A program made the position numbers and the translations under genes. A DNA stretch of 64,000 bases, taken from NCBI GenBank assembly GCA_029204225.1, contig CM055095.1:27136769-27200768 (forward strand). The letters are read 5' to 3'. Position 1 is the first letter of the stretch. Every line of letters starts with the position of its first letter. The DNA comes from Diphasiastrum complanatum (taxonomy: Eukaryota; Streptophyta; Lycopodiopsida; Lycopodiales; Lycopodiaceae). Below the pieces are notes generated by a model. The model did not search any database. It saw only the letters and a list, made by a program, of their open reading frames with translations, and was not told the DNA's origin. Of this stretch, positions 21,014-33,642 are shown one piece after another.

Positions 21014-21800
21014 GTCGACAGTTAAACCATGTTGAGTAGGTTTTAGGGTTTTTTTTTTTGAGGGAATGTCTTTCTAGCCTTCTATTACAGCAAAAGCAAA
21101 TGCTTTTTTAGTGTCTAAATTGCAATGTACATTGCAATCAATTAACGATCAATCTTGAATCAAACTCCAGAGTCCCACCTATTGTCATGTTCATATCAAA
21201 ACATAAGTCTTATTCTAGTTCAAATTAATCTTTCTATGCTTGGTTAGGGTTGCCTTTTGAATTTTATGAAGGCTTGGAAGGATCATTATATAACAATTCA
21301 CTAAGAATTGGCAGTACAAGAACTACTATGCTAGTGTGTAAGTCGTCCTACAAAGGAACTACAACATTATTCTTCCCTTGTAAAGTGCAACGGGAGCAAT
21401 TCATAGTAGGAAGACCAAAAATGTAGAAAGATCGAACAAAAGTTTCAAAGGCTGACAAGAAAGATAAAGTGGGCTTCTAAGAATCAAGTTAATGAATTTT
21501 AACCTGCATCAAAGATGCCCTATTGTAGGAGGAATAGTGGTCAACTTTTCATAAAAAAGAAATAACACAAAATTGCAAACGAGATTACGTGTCAAAAAGT
21601 AGTGAAAATGATACAAGCTAGAAATCTTAGTAACTCCATGTCCAGGGATCCAGAATTCAAATCGAGATCTGTAAAGTATAGTACAAGCACCATATTGTAG
21701 GAAATATAAGAGTATATTGATCTTCACAAAAATCCACAAAAAGTACAAATTGACAAATAGTAGCAAAATGAAAATTTCTAATGTTGAGGTCTGCATTGAC

Positions 21801-22213
21801 ATAGTTACCAAGGAATGTGGGAACGTGGCTTTTTAGACATGCCACATGTTCCCAGCGTTCTCTTGTTGGGAACATGGTCGGAAACTTGAGTTTGGGAACG
21901 TGACAGGGGAACTCGTTCGCAAGGAATGGGAACGTGATTGGGAACGCGTTCCCTGGTCGCAGTTTCTGAAAAGACTAAAAACCAAGATAAATGGAGGAAG
22001 CTTTGGGAATGTGTTCCCTGGTCACGGTTTCTACTAAGACCTAAAAACAATATAGATGAGAGAGGATTGTTTATATTATGTGTAATTTCAATATACAAAA
22101 TTCTATAAATTTCAAATTTATTATGTTGGCGTGGCGTTCCCAGTGTTGTTCCCATTTTTTTAGGGACGGTTTCGTTCCCGTTCCCGTGCTCGTTCCCATT
22201 CCCTAGTAACTAT
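21801..22213. mobile_element. Short inverted-repeat element (hAT-like MITE)
   Basis: The left end ATAGTTACCAAGGAATG and the reverse complement of the right end, ATAGTTACTAGGGAATGGG, form imperfect terminal inverted repeats. GGGAACG-type motifs occur many times in both orientations inside. GGTCTGCA flanks the right end directly (22214-22221) and the left end five bases away (21788-21795), as an 8-bp target duplication. The 413-bp body has no coding capacity. An 8-bp duplication points to hAT-type mobilisation; no transposase is in the window. Confidence 0.65.
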
Positions 22214-22221
22214 GGTCTGCA

Positions 22222-25200
22222 AGTCATTAACTAGGGCCCAATAAACCATATTTTATGATAGATTTATAGACAACAATTGAATATAACAAAAAGCTTATTA
22301 GTAAAGGAAGGTCCCATGACCCAAACCACATGGTGCAATGATAAGTAATAACCTATATTAACATGTGTTTAAGGTACCACCAAATAATAAGCATGTACTC
22401 ATAAAATGGGCATTTGGAGTCCTTTGAGCTTGCAAAAGGATCTAGGGTACATTGACGCACGAAGCATATTTTTGACAGTAAAGTGGTCCATCGTATGTTA
22501 AGTATTTTCAAGGTTCCAGCCACAAGTACTTTCTAGTTTGAGGGTTTTCATGTGTCTCCTGGCAATACGAAATGCCTATATAAGGCTACTGGACCAGCAC
22601 ATTTCCTCCTCCTCTACGGCAAATTGATGCCTTTTTGCTTATGCATTTTATGCTACACGGATAGGAATTGTAATCTTATCAGAAGGTGTCTTCAGGTATT
22701 CTCCCACACTATGGCCAACAATTTGTCTCTATGACGTTTCATTGATTTCAAATGACAAAAAGTGACATTAATTAGCAGCTTTTATGCAATGTCTAACCAT
22801 GCTTATATGTGCTTCGATTAGACAACGTTTTAACCACAAATTGGGTGCCCATCACACTTGGCAATAGTGCACTGAACCACAGCCCATTTGCGCCCATTTC
22901 GGAGGTATGTTTTGCAAATTGCTGAGAAATCTCATGTGGAAGTAATGCGACCTACCACCGCATTTTTAAACTACTATTTGCTGTCTTTTTTATTGAATAA
23001 CATTTAGGGCTATAGAAATGTTGAATGTAACATCTTGCTAGACATAGACAAAAACTTGCTTTTGACAAATGAATCAATTAGGATTGATTGCCTATCTGAT
23101 TTTCAGCTAATGATATCCTTACGTAAGTAAAGCCATGTCAAAATAACATTGCCATTTAGTTTCGGAGAAGTTCTTAGCATGCACTTGCATAAAGCATATG
23201 GTAGATGAATTTGCATACCAGTACATCATTCGATAGCTTTCTTTCTACACAATACAAGATTAGGGTTTGCTGGTTTTTTATCCTCAATGCGTATATGCAC
23301 ATCCGTTTGACATTGCATATTCAGTTTGAATCACTACTACTAGACTACTGTGCTGCTCACCGAGTGGATCATGGCTAGTACTTAGGACATTTCATCACCA
23401 CACATTCAGGTATGATATGAAACACACTTCTTCCTTATCGAAAGGCATTGTCCTACTTACAGCTTGGATTCCATTGTCACTTCGAGGCTAAAAGCAATTA
23501 TGGCGAAATGTTTTAGGGTTTTTGAACCAGGAATACAATTTTCGTAAACTACTAAATGCAAGCCAAACTAGTACAAATTCCACATAAACAATGCAAACGT
23601 AATGTTCAAAATAGGTTTTACGTTTTCAAATGGTTGTTGATAGCTCTTCTCGAATTCACTTTGCCATTGCACAAGCATTTGGTGCTCGACAGCCACTTCA
23701 TACTCACTCTCACATTGTTTTCTGAGACGAACTCTTGGATGTACCCGTTCCTATTCCACCCATTCTTGTTCCTCCACCTACTCCTCACATTGTATTTCAT
23801 GATTTCCGTGATAAAGATCAACTTATTATTTATAGTGGTTCTTCATATGGCAATGAGCTTGCTAATTGGCTTAGACCTATTTATCGACATATGTGCATAT
23901 TTCGCTACATTACTACTTATTGATGTATGGCATTCTTGGTTGCTACAACCCGCTTGGCCACTTCATATAGTTTGCATGGTTACCTTCATTTGGTATAGCG
24001 ACGGTATTTTGATCTTCTTTTTGGTTTTGTTTTGCTACTTCCCTTACGTCAGTTGCTTCAATTGCCACTGTACTTCCTGCAATTCCTCTTGACGATTCCA
24101 TTGGTTCACGGGAGTTACTTTTGATGGTTGAGAGCTTGTCCATTTCGCATGTACTATTGAGGCTCTTCTCAGTATGTTTTTTTTGCTTCTAGTATACTGG
24201 CTGTCCAAGAAACTTTGCTCACAGTCCTAGGAGGGGCCAAGATCTCCTTAGTCCCATAGTGATTTCCATAACTCTTCTATAAAAACATTACATTTTGGCA
24301 ACCAAGGGTGTTGATATGACATACAACACATTATGAAGGCCTTTGTTGATATGACATGCAATACATCATGAGGGCCTTTTGTTACACAATTATATTTTTA
24401 TTATGCTTATTGGACTAGGATCCCTAGCTCACTGGTTCTAGATGAAGTTCGAGGATCTTAGCCCTAATCTTAGAGTAGCTTCCTCAAAGGTTTCTGAGAG
24501 CCTCCAGACAAGTATAAGTAGGATCTCTTTAAGTTAGTGTATAGCTTATGATTCTGATATTCGTGTCTTTGTAGCAAAGACTTGGCAGTGTTCCTTCGTA
24601 GGAGGACTTGGAGTATTTTAGTATTTGTTCATTATATGGTGTTCTTAGTCCTTAATCATTGTGATGTTATATTCTACTTATGCAATGTCATTATCTAGAA
24701 TCATTCATTTTAGCATGGCTTTACTAGCGTTTTCATAGCTCATCAAGCTGCTGCTACTGAGTATGGAAACATGCACAAGATTGTATAAGCTGCTACATTT
24801 GAAAATGTCTTTAATGCTTTATGAACTACATGAATGAAGCTTATGAGCCAATGACTGAAAATTTTGGTTCTCAACAACTGCATGGTTGAATCATTAGTTA
24901 TAAAGAATGATATACTCTTAAATATTGGAGTTATTGCATAGATAAATGAATGCCAGTAATAAGATTTATTGAACTATAAAGAACTATATGATTCATTGGT
25001 AACAAGAAGTCATGCTATGAACCACAAGGCGTTGGCCAGAGTTGGAATTAATTGTTCACTATGAACCACCAGGCACTAAATACCATGCACTATAAATACC
25101 TTAATTTTCAGTGTAAAGAATTTAGGACAATGCAGTTTGGTGACGCTTGTAATCTAGGAAAATTCTTGAACCTTGAGAAACTGTCTTTTCACATAGTTCT

Positions 25201-25380
25201 GGGACAAAGCTTACATCCATAGCCCATCTGATTTTTTGAACACAACATTCTAGAAAAGCTTTGAGCTAGAGTAGCTCAAATTTTGATTGATGGCCATCTT
25301 TTGCTACTCTTGAAGAGGTGTGGTCATTCATAGAATCTTATATTACGCTATTCATATTTGAGGAAGTGTGGATTCAACAA
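22222..25380. other. Non-coding gap
   Basis: No supportable gene was found. A 178-codon hydrophobic ORF at 23556-24092 is AT-driven and matches nothing recognised. A 35-bp direct duplication (ttgatatgacat...aggccttt) lies at 24311-24380. Confidence 0.45.
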
Positions 25381-25500
25381 ATATAGTGAGAAGAGGAGGC
25401 TCGGGCATGAGGGCCTTCCCCTGTGGGAGAACTTCCGCCCAGAGCATGAAGGCAAAGTCCCGACCATGGGGTAAGGTCTGCGGCTTTAGGGCTTCTCTGT

Positions 25501-25605
25501 GCAATGACCAAGGGTGAGTTTTATCCCGGGCCTTCCCCTGCGCAATGACCAAGGGTGAGTTTTATCCCGGGCCTTCCCCTGGGCAATGACCAAGGGTGAA
25601 TTTTA
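25501..25605 (+). repeat. 41-bp tandem repeat, about 2.6 units
   Basis: The unit gcaatgaccaagggtgagtt...ccttcccctg repeats almost exactly. It is GC-richer than its surroundings and belongs to no recognisable element. Confidence 0.85.
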
Positions 25606-26562
25606 TTTTTTGGAGGGTTACTATTTATATATGATAATTTCTAGAGGATTACACCTTCTGGGAGAATTTTCACTTGGACAGCCACCCACTGGCTGCCACA
25701 TAGCACAAGGAAATTCCATGTAATATTTGGCAGCCAGTCATTCAAGATAATCCTGGCGGCATAAGGTTTAGTGCTAGGGGTGGGTCAGTCTTGGTAGAGA
25801 TTTTTCATTTGTATCAAGCACATGTGAAATCTGCTATTTAAGGTGGCTCCAAAATGCAAAGGCAAATAAAGCACCAGGCATTACTAGCTCATACACATCA
25901 GACATTGGTGTCAGTGCTCATATAAAAAATATTGAGCCAACCTTATATAACACCCACAATGCTTCAATGACGGAGGTAAAACACCGAAATAGACCTATAA
26001 TTGTGAAACTTATACTTGAAACTAGTCAAAATTTTCTCCATAAAATACCTACAAAGTTTGAAACTGATAGGCCATTCTAAGAATTGGCATGGAAGTCTTT
26101 ATGGATTTTTTGCTGGTGTTTGTACCTTGGAGTTCAGTGATAGAAGCTCTCGGCAGCCGAAGGTGCCTTGGATTCCTGAATCGCTCCCCAGGTTCTTGCT
26201 CAGCATCTACCTCAAACGCTCTTCTTGTAAATGCTGTTAAGGCGTTGTTGTTGGTGAAGTAGTGTTGTTGGAGCTTTTCGGAAGAACAGCCAATGCCAAT
26301 TGGCGGACAAGTAGAAGAAAGACTCTCCATCAAAACCCACATCAACAACATATACTGTGCATTGTTGGTTGCTGAAACAGTTGAGTACCAACACAGCTTA
26401 ATTCAATGCAGAGGGCTCTCTTTCTCCACTTCAATTCAACTACGGAAAATTCAACTCCCCCTGAGCTTTTCATACTTTACTGCAGCTTTTGAATAGCGAA
26501 AAACATGCATACATCCATCCGCCATTGCCTTTTCTCTCTCGTACCTTCATGTCCATCGCTGT

Positions 26563-26601
<39 letters not shown>

Positions 26602-27250
26602 CATCCTTATCACATATGAGGCAGCACCCTTCCATTGTGGATGATATAGGGCATGGTGATGGATTATGGAAGTGCGACTAAAGATTCCCAAAAATTTTAA
26701 GCAAGGCTCGAGCTTAAATTCTTTGAGAAGTTTGAATGTGGCAGATTTTAATTTGCTTGGCATCCTCCATTGCCTAACTCTTCTTGCCAAAGCCTAAGAT
26801 TTATGGGAAGTTTGCAATGCTCATATTCTAATATACTCGGCAAGTTCCATTGTGTATTGCTTTTTGGGATTATCAACCTGTGGGATCTGGATAATCGAAC
26901 CCCCGAGATCTTCGACATAGTTCTCGAGATTATGTTAGTGATTCCATCTGTGAGGGCTATGTATTTTCAAGATTTCATCTCTGAAGCTTATGTATTTTTA
27001 AGATTTCCTCCATAAGGGTTAAGTATTTTCAATATTCCATCCACAGATACTTTCTAGTTTGAGGGTTGAATATTATAGCCAATCGAATTTGTAGAAAAAA
27101 TGGATGTCCCATTATTATAGACTAGGTATCCTTCATGAGGAAGTTGGGTATCAGTGGTGGCAACCTAAGTCGCAAGAGCAGCAACTTGCTACACTTGACG
27201 ATATCGGATGAAGGATACCTAATGTAGCAATTGCAAAAGCTGGACTCCCA
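25606..27250. other. Non-coding gap with (TC)n microsatellite
   Basis: It contains a (TC)n run of about 33 bp at 26566-26598 and short ORFs without family features. No gene is called. Confidence 0.45.
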
Positions 27251-27900
27251 CAGTATCAAATCCATTTTCATTGATTGTACAACTTTTGATAAAGCTTATA
27301 AGTTGTATGATCCCATTGAATTGAAGATATTCACGAGCTAAGATATCATCTTTATCGACCTCAAAGACAAGGGCAAAGCTCATACGATCAAACTATCTAA
27401 CACTCCTATTTTCGACTTAACGAAGGTTCAAATGCATCAACTTCAAACAAACAACTTATCAATAGCGAATCAGAAAAAGATGTTGCATCTCAGCAACAAC
27501 ATAACCAAGAAAATGATTATCAACCTCATTCGTCTCCCAAAAGATCGACAAGAGATCGCAGACCATCTAACATGTATATCAATGAATCTGCTTGTTATCT
27601 CATTCAAGAGCGGACTATTGTCAAAGAAGCACTCAGTCAGTCCGACTCTAATCTATGGAGAGAAGCTATGGATAGAGAGTGTTCATCTCTCATCAAAAAT
27701 CAAACTTGGACTATTGTCGAATTACCTGCCAATGGAAATGTAGTTGATTGTAAATGGATATTCAAGATCAAATACAAAGCGGATGGAAGTATTGATAGAA
27801 GAAAATCTTGATTTGTCGCACAAGGATTTTTTCCAGATCTCAAATATCGACTATATTGAGACTTTCAATCTGATAGTAAAGCATTCTTCAGTCCCGACTT
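27250..27900 (+). pseudogene. copia pol fragment (integrase tail to RT start)
   Basis: The reading frame contains the degenerate KAYKLYDPI segment that closes copia integrase regions, then SNLWREAMDRECSSL, NQTWTIVELP and DCKWIFKIKYKADGS, the conserved start of copia reverse transcriptase. A stop at about 27809 and divergence afterwards end it. No LTR was found, so it is an isolated fragment. Confidence 0.85.
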
Positions 27901-28169
27901 CTACTATCGTATGTTGATGCAAGAATGTCACCCCAGTTAGACAAAATGGGATTTGGATATTCTCATTGGTCCACGTTTGCCCTAGAACATCATTGAAGGA
28001 CATTTGAAAAGCATTTGGAGTGTAGTGAAAATAGGTTGATTATGACATGTGCATTTAGAACTTTCTAGATAGAGAGCATGTGCCTTTAGAAATTCCTAGA
28101 AAGATAAGTTTCTAGAAAGAGAAAATGTATGAAATGGAGAGAGGAGGGCGCTCTTTAGGATCGCGTAAG

Positions 28170-28452
28170 AGTCAGATCTAGAGCTTGCATGTCAGATCCA
28201 GAGCTTGCATGTCGGATTTGAAGCTTGCATGTCAGATTTAGAACTTGCATGTCATACCATCTGTGGCCTATTGTCCTTGCATGTCAGATCTAAAGCTTGC
28301 ATGTCGGATTTGAAGCTTGCATGTCACACCATGCATTGCCAAATGACCATGCATGTCAAGAATCTATGAACCCTCATGATTGCATGTCAAGAATCTAATA
28401 TCCATTTGGATTTCATGTCAAAAATCTAAGATCCAACATGATTGCATGTCGG
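28170..28452 (+). repeat. 20-bp minisatellite with TTGCATGTC core
   Basis: A unit close to gagcttgcatgtcagatcta repeats about nine times. A larger block ending in 'catgtca.accat' is itself repeated (about 28185-28260 and 28275-28330), and spacing becomes irregular towards 28450. Confidence 0.85.
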
Positions 28453-28779
28453 AAAAATTAGAACTTATGAAGAAATTTCTATGCTTTTGTTAAGCTAGAT
28501 ATGAAATTTAAGATCATTGAATATGAACTAAGTTTATGTTAAGTTGATTTTCCCACTTTGAAACTCCTATTGGAATCCATTGTATATGGAATTGGCATTG
28601 GCCAATTGGATTTGCATAATGACAAAAAAAGAATCCTTTGGGGGGGGGGGGTCCCCATCTTGACCCCTCAGTGCTTCCGCTGTTGTGTGAATGAGTAATA
28701 GTTTCCAAGTCTATTTTGATTAAAATCAAAGACAGTTTTTCAATATAAGGTAGCACCTTATACAATTATTAACAATATC

Positions 28780-29907
28780 TTGTACAAGCTTGGTGCAGAT
28801 CATCAGATTCGAAGATGTCTCGAAACTGAAGACATTAAAAAGGTCGTTAAAGCCTTACACTCAGAAAATGCTGGTGGACATTTTGCTTTGAAAATTACTA
28901 TTAATAAGATTTTGACTGCCAAGTATTGGTGGCCCACAATGTTCAAGGATGTATCAAATTTTATTCGTTCATGTGATCCATGCCAGAGATCTGGTAAGCC
29001 TACAAAAGCAATGAATTGGTCGTTGACACCAATCCTGCCTCTTGCACCATTTGAAAAGTGGGGAATTGACTTTGTCGGTCCAATCAAACCTGTGACTTGA
29101 CATACGAAATGTCGTTATATTCTAGTTGCAACAGATTATGCTACAAAGAACGTTGAAGCAGAGGCGACAAAATGAAACGATACGAAAACTGTCGCGACGT
29201 TCTTATTCAAAAGTATAATCACAAGATATGGTTGTCCACTTGGACTAGTAAGTAACCGAGGTACACATTTTCTAAATGATACGATACGGTTGCTGACAAC
29301 CTATTTTCTGATCAAACACAGAAAAATCACATCGTATAATCCAAAAGCAAATGGGTTGATAGAAAGAGCTAATGGAATTTTATGTAAGATTCTGAACAAA
29401 ATTACTATTGCACATGCAATGGATTGGGATCAGAAACTACCATCAGTTCTCTGGGCTTATCGCAACCCAGAGAAAATCACGACGAAGCAAACACCATATT
29501 TTCTTACATATGATATGCATCCTATTTCGCCAATTGAATTTGAGGTGAAAACTTTTTGTATTCAAGCTCAACGAACAGATGCAGAATGTATAAACGAAAG
29601 GTTGACGAATATTGAAGAACTAGCTGAAGCTCGTGAGAAATCACAAAAATTAACGAAGGAAATCCAGGAACAAAGAAAGAAGAAGTATGACAGTCGTATT
29701 AAGAAATGTGATCTTAAAGCTGATGACTTTGCACTGATATATGATAGTCGACATCAAAAGTTCCCTGGAAAACTCCATATGAGATGGCTTGGACCGTATG
29801 AAGTTATAGAGGTGTTTGAGAATGGTTCTGTACAACTTCAATCACTTGAAGGTGAATTGTTACCTACACGTATTAATGGGTCCAGACTAAAGAAATACTA
29901 CCTTTGA
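28780..29907 (+). pseudogene. Ty3/gypsy integrase
   Basis: It carries the HHCC zinc-binding region (two His near HSENAGGHF, CDPCQRSG), the start of the catalytic core at WGIDFVGP, then VSNRGTHF where the second catalytic Asp of the family is Asn, and ANGLIERANG with the catalytic Glu. The C-terminal module includes KFPGKLHMRWLGPYEV, a gypsy integrase C-terminal motif; no chromodomain follows. In-frame stops at about 29098 and 29173 and the Asp-to-Asn change mean it is dead. The closing residues (RINGSRLKKYYL) and stop at 29905 look native. Confidence 0.9.
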
Positions 29908-30260
29908 CTAGATTTTTTTTTTTATTCTTATTATTTTCTAGTATTTTTCTAATATTTTTCGCGACTTTTCTTTTATCTTTTCTAGAAATTTTCGAGAATT
30001 TGTCTTGACTTCTCTCGGTCTTTCAATATAATTTTTTAAGTACTTTCGAAAATTTTTCGCGAAACTAAATTTGTTAATCAAATTTTCGTAAATCATTTTC
30101 GAGAATTTTTCTAGAATCTTTTCTAGCATTTTCTCCAGTTTTTTGAGAAATTTTCTAGTATGTTGCTAAAATTTTCGAGAAATTTTTGTGAGTTTCTGTA
30201 TCATTTTTTTTTAGGATTTTGCCAGAAAGTTTCGTGAAACTTTCTAGAATATCTCTAGCA
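29908..30260 (+). repeat. Degenerate AT-rich palindromic tract
   Basis: Between integrase and the extra ORF there is a non-coding stretch built of loosely repeated TTTTCGAGAATTTTCTAG-like words, with many short palindromes (tctaga, tttcgaaa, tttcgcgaaa). Confidence 0.7.
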
Positions 30261-30642
30261 TATTTTGAGAATCTCTCGACCTACTTTTTGTATTCCTCCA
30301 TTAAGATGATGGCCACATGATCATCATTTTTCACACGTGTATATGCTCACATATCAAAACAAATATTGTTTTTTTTATTGATTTTTTGTTCTTTTCACAA
30401 AGGTCTTCCGTCATTAAAGATCGATCTGTCAAATTATAGTTTCAACCACTGAGCCATGCACGTCCTCCATAAATGAAAGTGACAGATGTCATGTCATCAT
30501 GTCATGTCATCATCTCTTCCACACCGCTACTACATATCAAAGTTATTTTCTATTTTTCTTTCTTACACTTTCTACCTGCGATCACCACACTCTTTTACGA
30601 ACTATTGCGATCTACGGAACTATCGTCAAACATTCGACCAAT

Positions 30643-31630
30643 GGCTTCCGGATCAAGTTCTAGCTCTACCATCATCTGGAAAGCACACGCAAGAATTTGC
30701 CTGGCATCCATCCAGTCTTATTTGGATCGATGCAGGTTGGGTAATTTGAAAGTGGACCCCTCCATCATTCTCTCTTACGTTAGCACGAAATTTGTGAACT
30801 CCATCCACTCAATTTCTGAGGTGGACTTCAAAGTTCATGTGCGAGGCCAATTTTTCACCATTACTGAAGACTTGTTCTACACAGCCCTCGGACTACCATT
30901 GGATGGAAAAATGGTTTCAACGAACAAAGACTCAGTGGATGAAGTAGCCCACTTTTTGAGCAACTGTTTTGTACCCACGAAGGGGTACAAAATTTCAATG
31001 ATCCGCGACACAACATTTAAACTATTCTGTAAATACACGAACCAAGCAATATTTTTGACGGATGCGGATGTCACAATTTCAGTTCAAAATTTTGGTTACA
31101 TATTGGATGCACTTGCAGGTAATCCAGTTTGCTTCGGCGTTATTACCTACAGAACTTTTTTGCGATGGATTAAGCATCAAAAGTTTTCTGGCGTTGGAGC
31201 ACATGTTTCTCGACTGTGTGCCGATTTTGACATTTTGACCGAGCAGGAGAAAACAATGCTGACGGGAAGGATGTTGGATCCCAAGCCAATTGATCTTTCC
31301 AGCATCTTGTCTGTTCCTATTTCGGTTGCACCAGATGCTGCACCAGCAGTCAAAGTGGCAGCTCCCACTGCTATGGAGATTGATGGTGCACCATCCCAAC
31401 CAAATACAGTTCCAGCTGAGGCAATGGATGGCGCTGCTGCTGCTACTGATTCTTCAAAGCTCACATCTTCTTCCACATCTCAGAAGCAGCAGAGTGCATC
31501 CACAATTGATGATGATGCAACCCAGTCCGACACATCAGACAAAGGACGAATAGCTGTAGAAGGCGATACTGGGGCTCCTATTGAAGATGAAGACGAACAG
31601 ACAACCAGCCCCAGTGGTTTCGATCCATGA
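30643..31630 (+). CDS. Post-pol ORF of gypsy element 1, N-terminal part
   Basis: This is an intact ORF of 329 residues from the ATG at 30643; the longer upstream reading starts in a repetitive atgtcatc tract and is less likely. Residues about 10-220 form a mostly alpha-helical globular domain. It has the local pattern FKVHVRGQFFTIT...ALGLPLDG, which resembles the 'putative plant transposon protein' region found in other plant LTR elements; this is resemblance from memory, not a search. The last third is Ala/Pro/Ser/Thr-rich and acidic, so probably disordered. It is followed in the same strand by coiled-coil coding sequence. Its position after pol is that of an env or accessory gene, but no membrane segment or signal peptide is seen. 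The function is unknown. Confidence 0.6.
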
Positions 31631-31631
31631 C

Positions 31632-33335
31632 AGAAAAAGCCAAGAATTTAGTGGCTGAAGTGTACGAGTTGGATAAGTACCACTGACAACTCACCATGGA
31701 GCTTATCAACTCAGAGAGAAAATCTCTAGACTCTCTCAAGGAGTCCTACGAGAAGATCGATTCGCTCAAATCAGACAACACGAAGCTGATCAAACAAAAT
31801 CATTCTCTCAAAACACAGCTTCAGACTCTAATAAAGGAAGCTGATTCTTTGAAGCAGACAAATAAGGCAATTCAGGCCAAGTCTGATAATTTTTAGACTC
31901 AAAATGATTCTTTGAAACAACAACTTTTGGTTGTGAATCAACATAACGTCTAGAAACATTTACAGGACGAGCAAATGACGAGAATGAAGGCAGAAGCTTT
32001 TCTCTCTCTGTGCACCACTAGAGGGACAGTCACAATAGACCTCACGAAGCTGCACCAGCTCCAAGGCCAGATGCTCAAAAATTTTCAAGTCGAGTTCTTG
32101 CAACCGCTCGAGGATGCGAAGGCACTTGTCGAGGAAGAGTTGGCTGAGCTGAAGGAGCTCTCGAGTGAAGCCATCCCATCTTGCAGCGAGCCCGATTCAC
32201 ACGACGAATATCTACAAGCCCTACTTCACATTGATGACCTCACACAACAACTTCAAGTTGTGCCATCCCGTTCTGGATCCTCAGATCATCCTGAATTCTT
32301 GGAGGCAGTTGCGAAGATTGACAAGCTCAAACAGGAGCTGTCATATCTCAAGCAACAATTGGACGATCAGAAGCTGGCTGCTGAGTTGCAAACTCAGGAC
32401 TTGGCAACTGCATCCACACAGCCAAAGCAAACACGGCGCAATCAGTCGAAGGTATGTGCTGACATATTCCGTGTATTTGTTGAACGCTTCTGAAAATGGT
32501 GTCCAGATGCATTTAATGTTGAATTGCAATGGCGTGTGGAATACATGATGCTACTAGGCGCAGTAGGCATCGCCTTCGACGATTGGAAGCAACCTTGGGA
32601 GAAGGACGACTTTCTCTGGTTATGGGCCCAGCTCTCTATCGAGCATAAAGGATGTCTCTGCTGGGGCATAATCCAGGGTAAGTTTCAGGTTGTGTCTTTT
32701 GGATCAGCAGAGTTATACATAGGCTCTTCGGCTATGTATGCTCTAGAATATATTTGAATTAAAGAGTTTCAATTTTAGCAGAACGAAAACAATAAGCGAC
32801 ATTTTTGGAAGCGAAAGTCACAGTTTCAACTGTACAAACCTCAAGCTGTTGCGGATTTAGGCGAATTTGATGATGTCGGGTTGCTGATCGATGTAAATAT
32901 GGCTTATCCAGAGTTATTCGGCCTTTATGTGGATTGGGAGCAAAATCTTGCAGATTATTTTGCGGAAATTCGACACAATCTGCAAGACAGTAGGAAGTCA
33001 TTTCGCTACAAGCAGTTTTGTACATATTCATTTTGGCAGTTTGGTACTTTCGCGGCAAAGACATATTTTTCGTTCAAAATCTTTATGTTAAAAGCTCTTT
33101 TATTAGATTTTCAGCTCGTTATTGTAAAGAAGTCACTCTTCGTAGTGATTCAGACGAAGATACCAAGTTAACTCAGGAGCTGTTTGATCGAACATTGCTC
33201 CCGGTTAAGTTAGAAGAATTCGGCAACTTACCAGTTGGCCGCTACATAAAATCAAAAGAAGACTTGCTGTTGATCGAAGCTCAGCAAAACTTGGAGTTTG
33301 CTCAGAAATTATATGAAGAATTGAATCGTTCATAA
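31632..33335 (+). pseudogene. Post-pol coding region of gypsy element 1, coiled-coil and C-terminal part
   Basis: Downstream of the stop at 31630 the coding signal continues as Leu/Lys/Glu/Gln heptad sequence (31696-31960 and 31975-32440), a strong coiled-coil prediction by eye. A basic linker and a Trp-rich segment follow (WKQPWEKDDFLWLWAQ, about 32584-32631). A possible GT-AG intron (about 32679-32780) leads to further coding sequence around 32800-33170. Stops at about 31894, 31951 and 32491 interrupt it. Together with 30643-31630 it would be one protein of roughly 800 residues or several ORFs. It is probably a decayed accessory gene of the element. Confidence 0.5.
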
Positions 33336-33642
33336 AACATTCATTCATGTCCTTGTTGTGTTGATGTTTCTATGGGATGCTGAATATTTGAAGTTTAAAG
33401 ATGTTTTGAAGGTTGATTCCAGTTTTCATCAACAATTCAAAGATCAACTCAAAACAACCTATTCAAATAAAGAAACATCAAGACACATATTCTCTAAGAC
33501 GAAGAAATATCTAAAGGACGAAATTGACGAAGAAATATCTTTTCGACTTAACGAAAATCTGAAGAACAGAATGTTTTGTGACTAATCCTCAATAAGAAGA
33601 TGTTATGTTCACGAGGACGCTTCACATTTGAGGAAGGGGATA

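Noticed and set aside
23556..24092. 178-codon ORF with many Leu/Phe/Ile residues as a membrane protein.
   Set aside because: The composition fits AT-rich random sequence, overlapping frames are equally open, and there is no start context or family motif.
26049..26790. Short ORFs on both strands around the 26.57 kb TC tract.
   Set aside because: None shows domain motifs and one is Arg-Glu repeat from the microsatellite.
28170..28452. CRISPR array.
   Set aside because: The 20-bp units run head to tail without distinct spacers, and the genome is eukaryotic; it is a minisatellite.
30473..30642. Upstream extension of the post-pol ORF from the ATG at 30473.
   Set aside because: The added residues come from an atgtcatc repeat and a hydrophobic low-quality stretch; the ATG at 30643 fits the domain start better.
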